A stretch of DNA of 64,000 nucleotides from JACDAN01 sp963801855 (lineage in GTDB: Bacteria > Actinomycetota > Thermoleophilia > Gaiellales > Gaiellaceae): positions 248,001 to 312,000 of the forward strand of contig CAWDGK010000004.1 of the NCBI GenBank assembly GCA_963801855.1, read 5' to 3'. Positions 34,545 to 44,400 of this stretch are shown one piece after another. A program made the position numbers and the translations under genes. Below the pieces are notes generated by a model that saw only the letters and a program-made list of their open reading frames with translations, was not told the DNA's origin and ran no database searches. Within the stretch, counting starts at the first letter, position 1. Each line of letters starts with the position of its first letter.

Positions 34545-36633
34545 ATGACGCGGGGTCCCGGAGCCGCCATCCTGACTGCCTGCGCTCTCGCGCTCGCGGG
34601 TGGACTCGCGGCAGCCGGAGCCGGAGCGCCGCCCCCGGAACCGGCCGAGCTCCTCGTCCGCTTCGAGCCTGGCGCCGCCCGCGCGGCCGCCCTCGGCTCG
34701 GTCGGCGCAACCGTGGTCGAGCGACTCCCGCTCCGGGGCCTCGTTCGCGTCCGCCTCGCATCCGGGGCATCGCCGGAGACCGCCGCCGAGGCGCTCGAGC
34801 GCCGGGGAGACGTCGTCTACGCCGACCCGAACAACCGCTACCAACTCTTTGCGACGCCCAATGACCCCTCGTTCATGAACGGCAGCCTCTGGGGCCTCAA
34901 CCAGGCGAATGACGCCGACATCGACGCGCCAGAGGCCTGGGAGCAGACGACGGGCAGCAACTCCGTCACCGTCGCGATCGTCGACACCGGCATCGACCAC
35001 GCGCACCCGGATCTCACGCTGAACATGTGGGCCAACCCGGCCGAGGTCCTGAACGGGCTCGACGACGACGGCAACGGCCTCTCCGACGACGTCAGGGGGT
35101 GGGACTACTTCGGCGCGAGCGGGTCGACGCAGGACAACGATCCGACCGACCCCCACGGACATGGCACACATGTGGCCGGGACGATCGGCGCCCGCGGCAA
35201 CAACGGGGTCGGAGTGACCGGCATCAACTGGACGGTCAAGCTGATGCCCCTCCGGGTGGGCGACGCGAATGGGCTCAGCGAGTCCGCGATCGCATCGTCG
35301 TTTGCCTACGCCTGCGCCAAGGGCGCAAAAGTCGTCAACGGAAGCTTCGGCGGGACGTACTCGCCCGCCATCCATGATGCGATCGCCGCCTGCCCCAACA
35401 CGCTCTTCGTCTTCGCGGCCGGCAACTCCGCGGCCGACAACGACGCGGCGCCCGTCTATCCGTGCAACGACAGCGCACCGAACGTCGTCTGCGTCGCTGC
35501 CACCCGCCAGGACGACGGGCTCGCAGGGTTCTCGAACGTCGGCGCGACCAGCGTCGACCTCGCCGCGCCCGGGCAGAGCGTGAACAGCACGTACCCGACG
35601 ATGTTCGGTTCCTACGCAACCCTGCACGGGACGTCGATGGCGTCGCCGCATGTCGCCGGGGTGGCCGCGCTCGTCTGGTCTGTGCGGCCCTCGCTGACGG
35701 CGACCGAGGCGCGTCGCGCGATCCTGCTGAGCGCCGATCCGCTTCCCTCGCTTTCGGGCTTCGTCGCGACCGGCGGCCGGCTGAACGCCCATCGTGCCCT
35801 CGCACAGGAGATCGTCCCGCCAACCGGCCTCGTGAGCTCGAGCGCCACGCACGGGGAAGGTTGGACGAACAGCCAGAGCGTGAACCTCTCGTGGGGAGGC
35901 GCAACCGACGCCAACGGCATCGACGGGTACTCCTTCGCCTTCTCGCCACTTCCCGCGTTCGTCCCGGACGAGGTGAAGGAGGTGGAGGAGACGACGACCT
36001 CGCTGACGACGACGCTGCCCGACGGCGAGCACTGGTTCCACGTCCGAGCCCGCGACGGCTCCGGAAACTGGGGCGAGGCCGTTCACCAGGGCCCGATCAG
36101 GATCGACACCTTCGCGCCCGTCCGCCCCGTGTCCTCGAGCCCGAGTCACCGGGTCGGAGGAGCTTCGCCCGACCGGAAGGTGATCGCTGCCTGGAGCGGC
36201 GGGACCGATGCGGCGAGCGGCCTCGACGGATTCTCGTTCTCCTGGTCGCAGGGGCGCGCAGCCGCGGCCTGATCTGACCAAGGACGTGGAGGAGACGATC
36301 TCCCGCACGACGAGCCCTCAGCTTGCCGTCGGCGCCTGGTGGTTCAACCTGCGGGCCAAGGACAATGCCGGCAACTGGAGCGACACCGTCAGCCTCGGGC
36401 CGTTCTCGATTCGAGGCGGTCCGACCGCCTGCACCGTCCCGCGGTTGCGCGGTCTCACGCTTACGGGAGCCCGTCGACTGCTCGTCAAACGAGGCTGCTC
36501 GCTGGGTCGCGTCTCGCGGGTCCGCTCGCGACGCGTCGCCCGCGGACGAGTCGTTTCGCAGCGCCCCACACCGGGCCTTCGCCTGGCGCGCGGGACGCGA
36601 ATCAAGGTCGTCCTCAGCCGCGGTCGGCGCTAG
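34545..36633 (+). CDS. Secreted subtilisin-like protease with C-terminal PASTA-like domain, apparent 1-nt frameshift
   Basis: Signal peptide (ILTACALALAGGLAAAGAGA), then an I9-like prodomain (ELLVRFEPGAARAAAL, DVVYADPNNRY). The catalytic triad is intact: VAIVDTGIDHAHPD, HGHGTHVAGTIGARG, FVFAAGNSAADND and LHGTSMASPHVAGVAALVWS. Two Fn3/Ig-like modules (about 430-570) follow. The main frame stops at 36272, but the next frame continues PDLTKDVEETISRTTSP and ends in a PASTA-like domain (CTVPRLRGLTLTGARRLLVKRG, then GRVVSQRPTPG). Removing one G at 36251-36254 joins them. This is the intact paralogue of the fragment at 27617. Confidence 0.85.
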
Positions 36634-36797
36634 GAGGGGTTGGCGGAATAGCGCTCGTTGCCAGGGTGCGATGGTCGTTCCCAGGCAAGGACGCAGGGAG
36701 CGTTCGTATCCTTGGATACGGGCGCGACTGAGGACGCAGTCCTGGGGCGAGCAGCGCGGCCTGGCGGCACAGGCCGATATTTCGCCAAACCCTCCTG
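36632..36797. repeat. 166-bp element with 19-bp imperfect terminal inverted repeats
   Basis: Left end AGGAGGGGTTGGCGGAATA (36632-36650) matches the reverse complement of 36778-36796 at 17 of 19 positions. Inside lies a perfect CGTATCC TT GGATACG hairpin (36705-36720). It could be a MITE or a large structured RNA. It fills most of the 227-nt gap before hppA and begins within the upstream stop codon. Confidence 0.45.
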
Positions 36798-36860
36798 TGG
36801 AGTCTCCCGTGTGGTAGAAACTCGCGTCGCGGCTGCCTGCCGCGCCTGCGCGCTTTCTCC

Positions 36861-38921
36861 ATGACCGACTTCATCACCGACAACCCCGTACTCATCGCGC
36901 TCGTCTGCTCGGCGGTCGCGATCGCGTACGGCATCGCCCAGACCGTGTGGCTCCTCAAGCTTCCCGCGGGCAGCGAGCGGATGCAGGCGATCGCCAAGGC
37001 GATCCAGGAGGGGGCCTCGGCATACCTCCGGCGCCAGTACACGACGATCGCGGTCGTCGCCCTCGTCCTCTTCCTGATCATCGGCTTCTGGGAAGACCTC
37101 GGTTGGGGAACCGCAATCGGCTTCCTGATCGGTGCGGTCTTCTCCGCCGCCGCCGGATTCATCGGAATGAACGTCGCCGTCCGGGCGAACGTGCGGACCG
37201 CGGAGGCTGCGAAGCAGGGTGTGGCGCCGGCGCTTCGGGTCGCGTTCTCGGCCGGCTCGGTCACCGGGCTCCTCGTCGTCGGCCTCGGCTTGCTCGGCGT
37301 CGCCGGCTACTACGGCATCCTCATCGACTTCTTCGACCAGGGCCAGGACGGCGCGACGGAGCATCTCGTCGGTCTCGCGTTCGGCGGCTCGCTCATCTCG
37401 GTCTTCGCCCGGCTCGGCGGCGGGATCTACACGAAGGCTGCCGACGTCGGCGCCGACCTCGTCGGCAAGGTCGAGGCCGGAATCCCCGAGGACGATCCGC
37501 GCAACCCGGCGGTGATCGCGGACAACGTCGGCGACAACGTCGGCGACTGCGCAGGGATGGCGGCAGATCTCTTCGAGACCTATGCGGTCACGCTCGTGGC
37601 CGTCATGTTCCTCGGCGCCGTGAACTTCCCGTCGACCGAGATCGTCCATTTCCCGCTCGTCATCGGCGCCGTCGCGATCCTGGCCTCGGTGGCCGGCACG
37701 TTCTTCGCGCGCATCGGCCGGGGCGGATCGATCATGGCGGCGCTCTACAAGGCCGTGATCGCGTCGACCGTCATCTCGGCTCTGCTCTTCATCCCTGTCA
37801 CCGCAGCCTTCGACGGCGACAAGTTCACGTTCTGGGAGCTCTACGGCGCCTCGCTGATCGGGCTCGCGATCACGTTCCTGCTCGTGGCGATCACCGAGTT
37901 CTACACCGGCACCCGGTGGGGCCCCGTGAAGGGGATCTCAAAGGCATCGCTCACCGGTCACGCGACGAACATCATCGAAGGGCTTGCGATCGGGATGCAG
38001 GCGACGGCTCTGCCGGTGATCGTGATCGCCGGCGGAATCGTGGGCGCCTACTCGATCGGCGATTCGGCGACCGAGGGCCTCTTCTACATCGGGATCGCGG
38101 TCATGGCGCAGCTGTCGATGACCGGCCTGATCGTCGCGCTCGACGCCTACGGCCCGGTCACGGACAACGCCGGCGGCATCGCCGAGATGGCCGAGCTGGA
38201 CGAGTCCGTCCGCGCGGTGACCGATCCGCTCGACGCCGTCGGGAACACCACCAAGGCGGTGACCAAGGGCTACGCGATCGGCTCCGCAGGGCTCGCCGCG
38301 CTGATCCTCTTCGACGGCTTCACGACCGAGCTGAACAACGAGGGCCTCACCGACATCAGGTTCGAGCTGAACGACGCGTGGGTGATCGCAGGTCTCTTCA
38401 TCGGCGGGTTGATGCCGTTCCTGTTCTCGTCTCTCGCCATGCAGGCGGTCGGCCGCGTCGGCGGTCAGGTCGTGCAGGAGGTTCGCCGGCAGTTCCGTGA
38501 GATTCCCGGGATTCTCGAGGGGACCGGCACGCCCGAGTACGGAAAGGCCGTGAACATCGTGACCGGCGCGGCGATCAAGAACATGATGCTCCCGAGCCTG
38601 ATCCCTGTCGCCTTCCCGGTCATCGTCGGGATCATCAGCATCAAGATGCTCGGAGGCCTCCTGATCGGGACGATCATCACCGGCATCTTCCTGGCGATCG
38701 CGATGACCTCGGGCGGCGGCGCGTGGGACAACGCAAAGAAGTTGATCGAGGACGGTCAGTACGGCGGGAAGGGCTCGGATGCCCACTCCGCTGCGGTTAC
38801 CGGCGACACGGTCGGCGACCCCTACAAGGACACCGCCGGTCCGGCGATCAACCCGATGATCAAGATCACCAACATCGTCGCGATCCTGATCATTCCGCTG
38901 CTCGTCTCGATCCACGGCTAG
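36861..38921 (+). CDS. hppA: Membrane-bound H+-translocating pyrophosphatase, K+-independent type
   Basis: 686 residues with about 16 membrane helices. It couples PPi hydrolysis to proton pumping. The active-site motifs are intact: YTKAADVGADLVGKVE, EDDPRNPAVIADNVGDNVGDCAGMAADLFE, DNAGGIAEMA, and near the C-terminus GDTVGDPYKDTAGPAINPMIK. At about residue 460 the GNTTKA motif carries Lys, the mark of K+-independent enzymes (Ala in K+-dependent ones). The ATG lies about 40 nt after TAGAAAC (36816-36822), a possible promoter. The frame is unbroken over 2 kb. Confidence 0.96.
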   Translation: MTDFITDNPVLIALVCSAVAIAYGIAQTVWLLKLPAGSERMQAIAKAIQEGASAYLRRQYTTIAVVALVLFLIIGFWEDLGWGTAIGFLIGAVFSAAAGFIGMNVAVRANVRTAEAAKQGVAPALRVAFSAGSVTGLLVVGLGLLGVAGYYGILIDFFDQGQDGATEHLVGLAFGGSLISVFARLGGGIYTKAADVGADLVGKVEAGIPEDDPRNPAVIADNVGDNVGDCAGMAADLFETYAVTLVAVMFLGAVNFPSTEIVHFPLVIGAVAILASVAGTFFARIGRGGSIMAALYKAVIASTVISALLFIPVTAAFDGDKFTFWELYGASLIGLAITFLLVAITEFYTGTRWGPVKGISKASLTGHATNIIEGLAIGMQATALPVIVIAGGIVGAYSIGDSATEGLFYIGIAVMAQLSMTGLIVALDAYGPVTDNAGGIAEMAELDESVRAVTDPLDAVGNTTKAVTKGYAIGSAGLAALILFDGFTTELNNEGLTDIRFELNDAWVIAGLFIGGLMPFLFSSLAMQAVGRVGGQVVQEVRRQFREIPGILEGTGTPEYGKAVNIVTGAAIKNMMLPSLIPVAFPVIVGIISIKMLGGLLIGTIITGIFLAIAMTSGGGAWDNAKKLIEDGQYGGKGSDAHSAAVTGDTVGDPYKDTAGPAINPMIKITNIVAILIIPLLVSIHG

Positions 38922-39024
38922 TGTCGGCCCTCTAGCTCCACCCGGCCCGGGCGACACTCTTGGGGCATGCTTGCGCTCGTGCTTCGACGCCTGACGATCC
39001 CTTCCGGTTCCGAGCCGGACTGAC

Positions 39025-39483
39025 GTGCGGATCTACGTCGCGGGCCCTCTCTTCTCCGAGGCCGAGCGGGCCTGGCTCGACGGACTTGCAGCGAGGCTTC
39101 GCGGCGAGGGCTTCGAGTGCTTCGTGCCGTTCGAGCAGTTCGGCGAGCTGACGGAGCTCACGCCCGCCGAGGTGTACCGCGTCGACGCCGAGGGCGTGCG
39201 CTCCGCGAACGTGATGCTCGCCTGGCTCGACGGGCCGAGCATCGACGACGGCACGGCCTGCGAGATCGGCATGTTCGCCGAGCTCGTCGAACGCGACGAG
39301 AGGCGGTACCGCGGCATCGTCGGCCTCGTCACGGACCTGCGCCTCGAGCGACGGAGGGGAAACGCGGCCGGCGACGGGATGAACCTCTTCGTCGCCGGGG
39401 CGATCGAGGCCTGCGGACGCATCTGCTGGTCGGTCGACGAGGCGGTCGAGGCGCTGCGGGAGCTCGAGTCGCAGCCCGGCTGA
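39025..39483 (+). CDS. Nucleoside 2-deoxyribosyltransferase-like protein
   Basis: 152 residues from GTG 39025. MRIYVAGPLFSEAERAWLDGL is the family opening; VRSANVMLAWLDGPSIDDGTACEIGMFAEL carries the conserved Asp and catalytic Glu of the NDT fold, which transfers deoxyribose between bases or hydrolyses N-glycosidic bonds. Specificity cannot be inferred. It sits 19 nt upstream of the S4 protein, suggesting shared transcription. Confidence 0.8.
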   Translation: MRIYVAGPLFSEAERAWLDGLAARLRGEGFECFVPFEQFGELTELTPAEVYRVDAEGVRSANVMLAWLDGPSIDDGTACEIGMFAELVERDERRYRGIVGLVTDLRLERRRGNAAGDGMNLFVAGAIEACGRICWSVDEAVEALRELESQPG

Positions 39484-39501
39484 CTACGATCATGCGGCCG
39501 G

Positions 39502-39894
39502 ATGGACCACGTACGGATCGACAAGTGGCTCTGGGCGGCGCGGTTCTTCAAGACCCGGAGCGCGGCCACGGAGGCGGTGCTCGGAGGTCGCGTGCAGCTC
39601 AATGGGACACGCGTGAAGCCCGCAAGGGAGGTGCGCGTCGCAGACACGCTCGAGATCCGCCGCGGTCTCACGCAGTGGACGGTCGTGGTTGCCGGCCTCG
39701 CCGAGAAGCGGGGCTCGGCCGAGGTCGCCGCGGGCCTGTACGACGAGACGCCCGAATCGGTCGCCGCGCGGGAGCAACGCGCCCTCGAGCGGCGGCTCGC
39801 CCGTCCTCTCGGAGCGGATCTCGGCGGCCGGCCGACGAAGCAGGACCGGCGCCGGCTGGACGCGCTCCGCCGCGCGAAGCGCGAGCGCTACTAG
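39502..39894 (+). CDS. S4-domain RNA-binding protein, HslR (Hsp15)-like
   Basis: 130 residues. MDHVRIDKWLWAARFFKTRSAATEAVLGGRVQLNG is a full S4 domain (about 1-60) as in Hsp15, which binds stalled 50S subunits carrying peptidyl-tRNA. The C-terminal half (EVAAGLYDETPESVAAREQRALERRL to RAKRERY) is highly charged and likely nucleic-acid binding. A -10-like TACGAT lies at 39485-39490, 11 nt from the ATG. Confidence 0.85.
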   Translation: MDHVRIDKWLWAARFFKTRSAATEAVLGGRVQLNGTRVKPAREVRVADTLEIRRGLTQWTVVVAGLAEKRGSAEVAAGLYDETPESVAAREQRALERRLARPLGADLGGRPTKQDRRRLDALRRAKRERY

Positions 39895-39909
39895 CTCGCT
39901 GGACATGGA

Positions 39910-39924
39910 GAGTGTCAGACACTC
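39910..39924 (-). repeat. REP-like palindrome copy 6, intergenic
   Basis: GAGTGTCAGACACTC on the plus strand. On the minus strand it is preceded by TGTCCGCGGCGGACACGAC, where TGTCCGC/GCGGACA is itself an inverted repeat. This copy gives the clearest view of a two-hairpin REP unit. Confidence 0.8.
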
Positions 39925-39959
39925 GTCGTGTCCGCCGCGGACAGTCCGGCGGGGCTGAG

Positions 39960-39965
39960 TAGAGT
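39960..39965 (+). promoter_or_regulatory. Candidate -10 (TAGAGT) of the first APC-USP gene
   Basis: Six nt before GTG 39972; no SD sequence. Confidence 0.45.
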
Positions 39966-39971
39966 CCCGCC

Positions 39972-41874
39972 GTGCCGAGGCGGCGGCGCAGGCAGCAAGG
40001 CCTAGAGCGCGTCCTCGGGACGCCGGCCCTCTTCGCGACCGCCTACGGAAACGTCGGCTCGTCGATCTACTACGCGCTGGGGGTCACGGCGGCGTACGCG
40101 CTCGGGCTCACGCCGGTCGTCTTCTTCATCGCCGGCCTGATCTTCGCGGCGACTTCTGCGACGTACGCGGAGGGCACCGTCAGGTATCCGGAGGCCGGCG
40201 GTTCCTCGAGTTTCGCGCGCCATGCCTTCAACGAGCTGGCCAGCTTCGGAGCCGCCTGGGCGCAGATGCTGGTCTATATCGCGACCGTCGCGATCTCCGC
40301 GTTCTTCGTCCCCCACTACCTGTCCGTCTTCTGGGAGCCGTTGCGCGAGAACCCCTGGGACGTGATCGTCGGCGCGATCGTCATCGTCCTCCTCGTCGGG
40401 ATCAACATCGTCGGCGTCAAGGAGGCGGCGAGCCTCAACGTCCTGCTCGCCGTCGTCGATTTCGCGACCCAGGCGCTGCTCGTCGGCCTCGGCTTCTTCC
40501 TCGTCTTCGATCTCGGGACGCTCACCTCGAACGTCGACTTCGGGGTCGCTCCGACCTGGAGCCAGTTCTTCATCGCCATCCCGATCGCGATGCTCGCCTA
40601 CACCGGCGTCGAGACCGTCTCGAATCTCGCGGAGGAGGTGCGCGACCCGCCGCGGAACGTCCCGAACGCGTTCAAGCTGATCGCGCTGGCCGTCTTCGCG
40701 ATCTACTTCACCCTGCCGGCGATCGCGCTCTCGGCACTCCCCGTATTCGAGCTCGACGGGGAATCGGTCACCAAGCTCGGCCTCGGCCCGGAAGAGGGTG
40801 GGTTCACGAACGACCCGGTGCTCGGAGTGGTGGAGAACCTGGGCCTGAGCGAGGGGACGCTGCTGCACGGACTCGAGATCTACGTCGGGATCCTCGCCGC
40901 CACGATCCTGTTCATCGCCACGAACGCCGGGGTGATCGGTGCCTCGCGAATCACCTACGCGATGTCAGGCTACCGCCAGCTGCCACTCGGCTTCCGCCGG
41001 CTCCACACACGGTTCCGGACACCGTGGGTCGCGCTCGTCGTCTTCGCCGGAGTTGCTCCCGATCCTCACGATCCTGCCCGGCGAGACTGACTTCCTCGGA
41101 ACGATGTACTCCTTCGGCGCGACGCTCTCCTTCACGATCGCGCACGCCTCGATCATCGCTCTGCGCTACCGCGGGCGGAAGGGGGAGGAGATCGCGTACC
41201 GCGCCCGCCCAAATCTGAGAGTGGGCGGAGTCGACTGGCCGGTGTTCGCGTTCCTGGGCGGGATCGGCACCTTCCTCGCCTGGCTCGTGATCGTGTTCCA
41301 GGATGCGACGACACGCTGGGCCGGATTCGGGTGGCTCCTCCTGGGCTTCATCGGATACGCGATCTACCGCAAGCGAGCGCTCAGGCTCCCGCTGACGGCC
41401 ACCGCACGCGCGCCGGTGCTGGTGCTCGGGCCCTCCCTGACGATCGACTACCGAACGATCGTGGTGCCGGTCGTGCGGTCGGCGGAATCGGAGGAGGCTC
41501 TCGTCGCCGCCGCGCGACTCGCGGCCGACCGGGGATCCACGGTCGCAATCCTGCACGTGATCGAAGTGCCACTCGACCTCCCGCTGGACGTCCGGCTGCC
41601 GCAGGAGGAGGACGAGGCCGACGACGTGCTGGACAACGCCGCGGCAATCGTCGAGAACTACGGAGTCCGCGCGGTCGTCCGCTTGATGCGCGGCCGCGCG
41701 GCCGGCCCCGAGATCGTCGCCGAGGCAACACGCCGCAATGCGGAGCTCGTCATCCTCGGCGCGCCGCGGCCGCGCGTCGCCCAGGGCGGGAAGATCTTCG
41801 GGCGAACCGTCGACTACGTCCTCAAGAACAGCCCCTCGCGCGTGCTGATCGCGGCGGGCCGGCGCGCCGCGTGA
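39972..41874 (+). CDS. APC-superfamily permease fused to a universal-stress-protein domain (copy 1), apparent frameshift
   Basis: About 634 residues if one base is dropped near 41050. The permease part starts LFATAYGNVGSSIYYALGVTAAYALGLTP, the unwound helix-1 GNVGSSIYYALG being an APC substrate-site signature, and has about 12 helices including IPIAMLAYTGVETVSNLAEEVRDPPRN. The break interrupts helix 9/10 (ALVVFAG, then LLPILTILPGETD). The C-terminal ~145 residues are a UspA fold: TIVVPVVRSAESEEALVAAARL, AILHVIEVPLDLP, ELVILGAPRPRVAQGGKIFGRTVDYVLKNSPSRVLIA, with the G-2x-G-9x-G(S/T) nucleotide loop partly kept. The layout resembles KimA-type or amino-acid transporters; the substrate is open. 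Confidence 0.8.
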
Positions 41875-42035
41875 CGATCGTCCTCGCCTGGCTGATGGTC
41901 ATCCTCGGCCTCGTCGTCATCGCCCGCACGGTTGCAGCGGGGGTGGGAGGGGGCCTCGGCCTCCTCCTCGGCGCCCTTCTCGTCCTCGGCGGCGCCATGC
42001 GGCTCTACCTGCAGCGGAGCCTGAAGGAGCAGTAG
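41871..42035 (+). CDS. Small hydrophobic protein between the two APC-USP genes
   Basis: 54 residues from GTG 41871 (overlapping the upstream TGA as GTGA), ending at TAG 42033-42035, whose G begins the next gene. It has two hydrophobic stretches (IVLAWLMVILGLVVIARTVA and LGLLLGALLVLGGAMRLYL) joined by Gly residues and a basic tail. The tight coupling to both neighbours suggests a small subunit or accessory peptide of the transporter. No family is recognised. Confidence 0.6.
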   Translation: MTIVLAWLMVILGLVVIARTVAAGVGGGLGLLLGALLVLGGAMRLYLQRSLKEQ

Positions 42036-43961
42036 TGGCGAGAAAGCTCCCAGTCCTCCAGCGCGTCCTCGATGTCCCGTCGCTGGCAGCGGTCGCCTAC
42101 GGGGAGATCGCCTCCTCGCTCTACTTCGCTCTCGGCGTCGTCGCCCTCTTCGCCCTGGGGTTCACGCCGTGGGTGCTGCTCGTGGTCGGCCTCCTGTTCC
42201 TGCTCGTGGCCCTCTCGTACGCGGAGGGCACGGCCGCGATTCCCGAGACCGGCGGCGCGGCAACCTTCGTCCGCCGCGCGTTCAACGATCCGCTCGGGTT
42301 CATCACCGGTTGGGCGCTCCTCCTCGACTACCTGATCGTGATGGCTCTGGCGGGGCTCTTCGTCCCGCACTACCTCGGCCATGCGATCGGCTGGGAAGGC
42401 CTCACGAACGACCCCTGGGACGTCGTCGTCGGCATCGTCGTCGTCCTCGGCGTGGCGGCCGTGCGGCTGATCCGGAGGACGAGTCTGTACCGGACGGCCA
42501 TCCTGGTCGCGGGGCTCGCCCTCGCCTCGCACCTGCTCCTCGTCGTCCTCGGTTTCGCGTATCTGTTCTCGCTGAGCGCTCTCTCGAAAGGCGTCGACCT
42601 CGGCACCGCTCCTACCTGGCACTCGATCGCCTTCGCGCTGCCGCTGGCCATGCTCGCGTTCACCGGTCTCGAGACCGTCGCGAACCTCGCGGCCGAGACG
42701 CGTGAACCGGGCCGCACGCTGCCGCGGAGCCTTTTCGCCGGAATCGGCGCCGTCGTCGCCATCTCGGTGACGATCGCGATCCTGGGCATCTCCGCCTTTC
42801 CCGTCCATCCCCAGGAGGGAGCGCCCGGCGGGTTTGCGAGCGATCTCGGCACGACGTGGCTCCGGGCTCCGCTCATGGGCTTGACGAGCGCGCTCGAGGA
42901 GCCGCTTCCTGCACTCGCCGCAGACATCGTGCGGATCGCGATCGGCCTCACCGGCGTCCTCGTGCTGCTGTCCGCGGTCACGACCTCGATCTCGGGCGCC
43001 GGCCGCCTCGCCTACTCACTCGGCCAGCGCCAGATGATCCCGCACACCTTCGGGACGCTGAATCGCAGGACGCTGATCGCGCCGTCGGCGATCATCGTGT
43101 CCGCGCTCCTCGCGTCGGGCATCCTCCTGGCGGGTGAGCTTCTGGGCACCGAGGTGCGATTTCTCGCAGCCCTGTTCAGCTTCGGGGTGCTGATCGCCTT
43201 CACCGCGGCGCAGCTCGCCGTCATCCGGCTTCGCTTCCGGGAACCGGAACTGCCGCGTCCGTTCCGCGTCCCGGGCAACATCCGGATTCGCGGCGCGGAC
43301 GTTCCGGTCGCAGCGCTGATCGGGGCGCCGCTGACCTTTGCGATCCTGGTCACCGCCCTCGTGACGCACGAGGAGACGCGGATCGCCGGGCCGCTGTGGC
43401 TCGCTCTTCGGAGCCTGCGTCTACGTGGCTACGCGTCTCTCGCGCCACCAGAGCGTCTTTGGTCCCGTCACTCCCGCAGAGCCCGATCTCGTGCCCGAGC
43501 TGGAGGGCGCCTACGAGCGGATCCTCGTGCCGATGAAGCTCGGCCTGATCGGAGAGGAGGTGCTCGCGACCGCCATCAAGCTCGCCGAGGAGCGCGCCTG
43601 CGCGTTGACCGCCATCCATGTGATCTCGGTGCCTCTCTCCAAGGAGATCGACGCGGACATGGACGAGGCCGAGGAGCGGGCGGAGGCCTCTCTCGCCGAG
43701 GCCAAGATCCTGGCCGCCGAGCACGACGTGCAGGTCGACGGCGAGATCGTCCGGGCCCGCGCGATCGGCGAGGCGATCGTCGAGCAGGCTCGCGAGCGGA
43801 GCGTCGACCTGATCGTCGTCGGCTCGGCTCCGCGCTGGCGGCGCCAGTCTCGCTTCTTCAGCCCGACCGTCGACTACGTCTTGCGGCACGCGCCCTGCGA
43901 GGTGATGGTCGTTGCCTACCCGCAGGGAGTACTGGAGGAGGAGGAGGCGACGCCGGGCTGA
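42035..43961 (+). CDS. APC-superfamily permease fused to a universal-stress-protein domain (copy 2), apparent frameshift
   Basis: A paralogue of the 39972 gene. The permease part starts SLAAVAYGEIASSLYFALGVVALFALGFTP, with AFALPLAMLAFTGLETVANLAAETREPGR. At 43408 one extra T (CTCTTCGG for CTCTCGG) breaks WLALGACVYVATRLSRHQ. The USP domain follows: YERILVPMKLGLIGEEVLATAIKLAEE, LTAIHVISVPLS, DLIVVGSAPRWRRQSRFFSPTVDYVLRHAPCEVMVVAYP. About 641 residues when joined. Both paralogues and the TrkA genes form one likely operon. Confidence 0.8.
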
Positions 43962-43965
43962 CGGG

Positions 43966-43971
43966 TAACCT
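43966..43971 (+). promoter_or_regulatory. Candidate -10 (TAACCT) of the first TrkA-type gene
   Basis: Six nt before GTG 43978; no SD sequence. It may be an internal promoter. Confidence 0.4.
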
Positions 43972-43977
43972 CCGAGG

Positions 43978-44400
43978 GTGAAAGTCATCGTGGTCGGCTG
44001 CGGTCGAGTGGGGTCCGCGGTGGCGCTCGAGCTCGACAGACTCGGCTGGGACGTCACTGCGATCGACGGGAACGAGGATGCGCTCCAGCGTCTAGGGGAT
44101 CGCTGGAACGGCGCGTTCGTGGTTGGCCACGGCATGGACGTCGAGATCCTGGAGCAGGCCGGTATCGAGGAGGCCGACGCCGTCGTCGTGGCGACGAACG
44201 GCGACAACACGAACCTCGTCATCGGCCAGATCGCGCAGAAGAAGTTCGACATCGAGACGACGATCGTTCGTGTCCTGGATCCGGCCCGGGCGAAGGTCTT
44301 CGCGTCGCTCGGCCTGCGCACGATCTCTCCGACTTCGACCGCGATCGAGTTCCTCACCGAGGCCGTTCGCTCGGCCGAGCCGGCCGAGGTGGAGGGCTAG
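43978..44400 (+). CDS. TrkA-N/RCK domain protein (copy 1)
   Basis: 140 residues: a single RCK N-lobe with MKVIVVGCGRVGSAVALELDRLGWDVTAID (NAD-binding GxGxxG), then GIEEADAVVVATNGDNTNLVIGQIA and IVRVLDPARAKVFASLGLRTISPT. The C-terminal RCK lobe is missing. Such proteins gate K+ uptake via Trk/Ktr-type channels, binding NAD(H) or ATP. It ends one base before the next RCK gene. Confidence 0.9.
   Translation: MKVIVVGCGRVGSAVALELDRLGWDVTAIDGNEDALQRLGDRWNGAFVVGHGMDVEILEQAGIEEADAVVVATNGDNTNLVIGQIAQKKFDIETTIVRVLDPARAKVFASLGLRTISPTSTAIEFLTEAVRSAEPAEVEG

Noticed and set aside
20838..36633. Prophage or integrative element in the secretome island
   Set aside because: No integrase, phage structural genes, tRNA-flanking direct repeats or shift in base composition were seen.
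36614..37649. Minus-strand frames opposite the start of hppA
   Set aside because: They arise from complement codon bias over hppA and the inverted-repeat element; no start context or family features.
39972..43961. Calling the APC-USP proteins KimA potassium importers
   Set aside because: The fold and fusion are similar, but APC amino-acid transporters with USP domains also exist; sequence alone does not decide.
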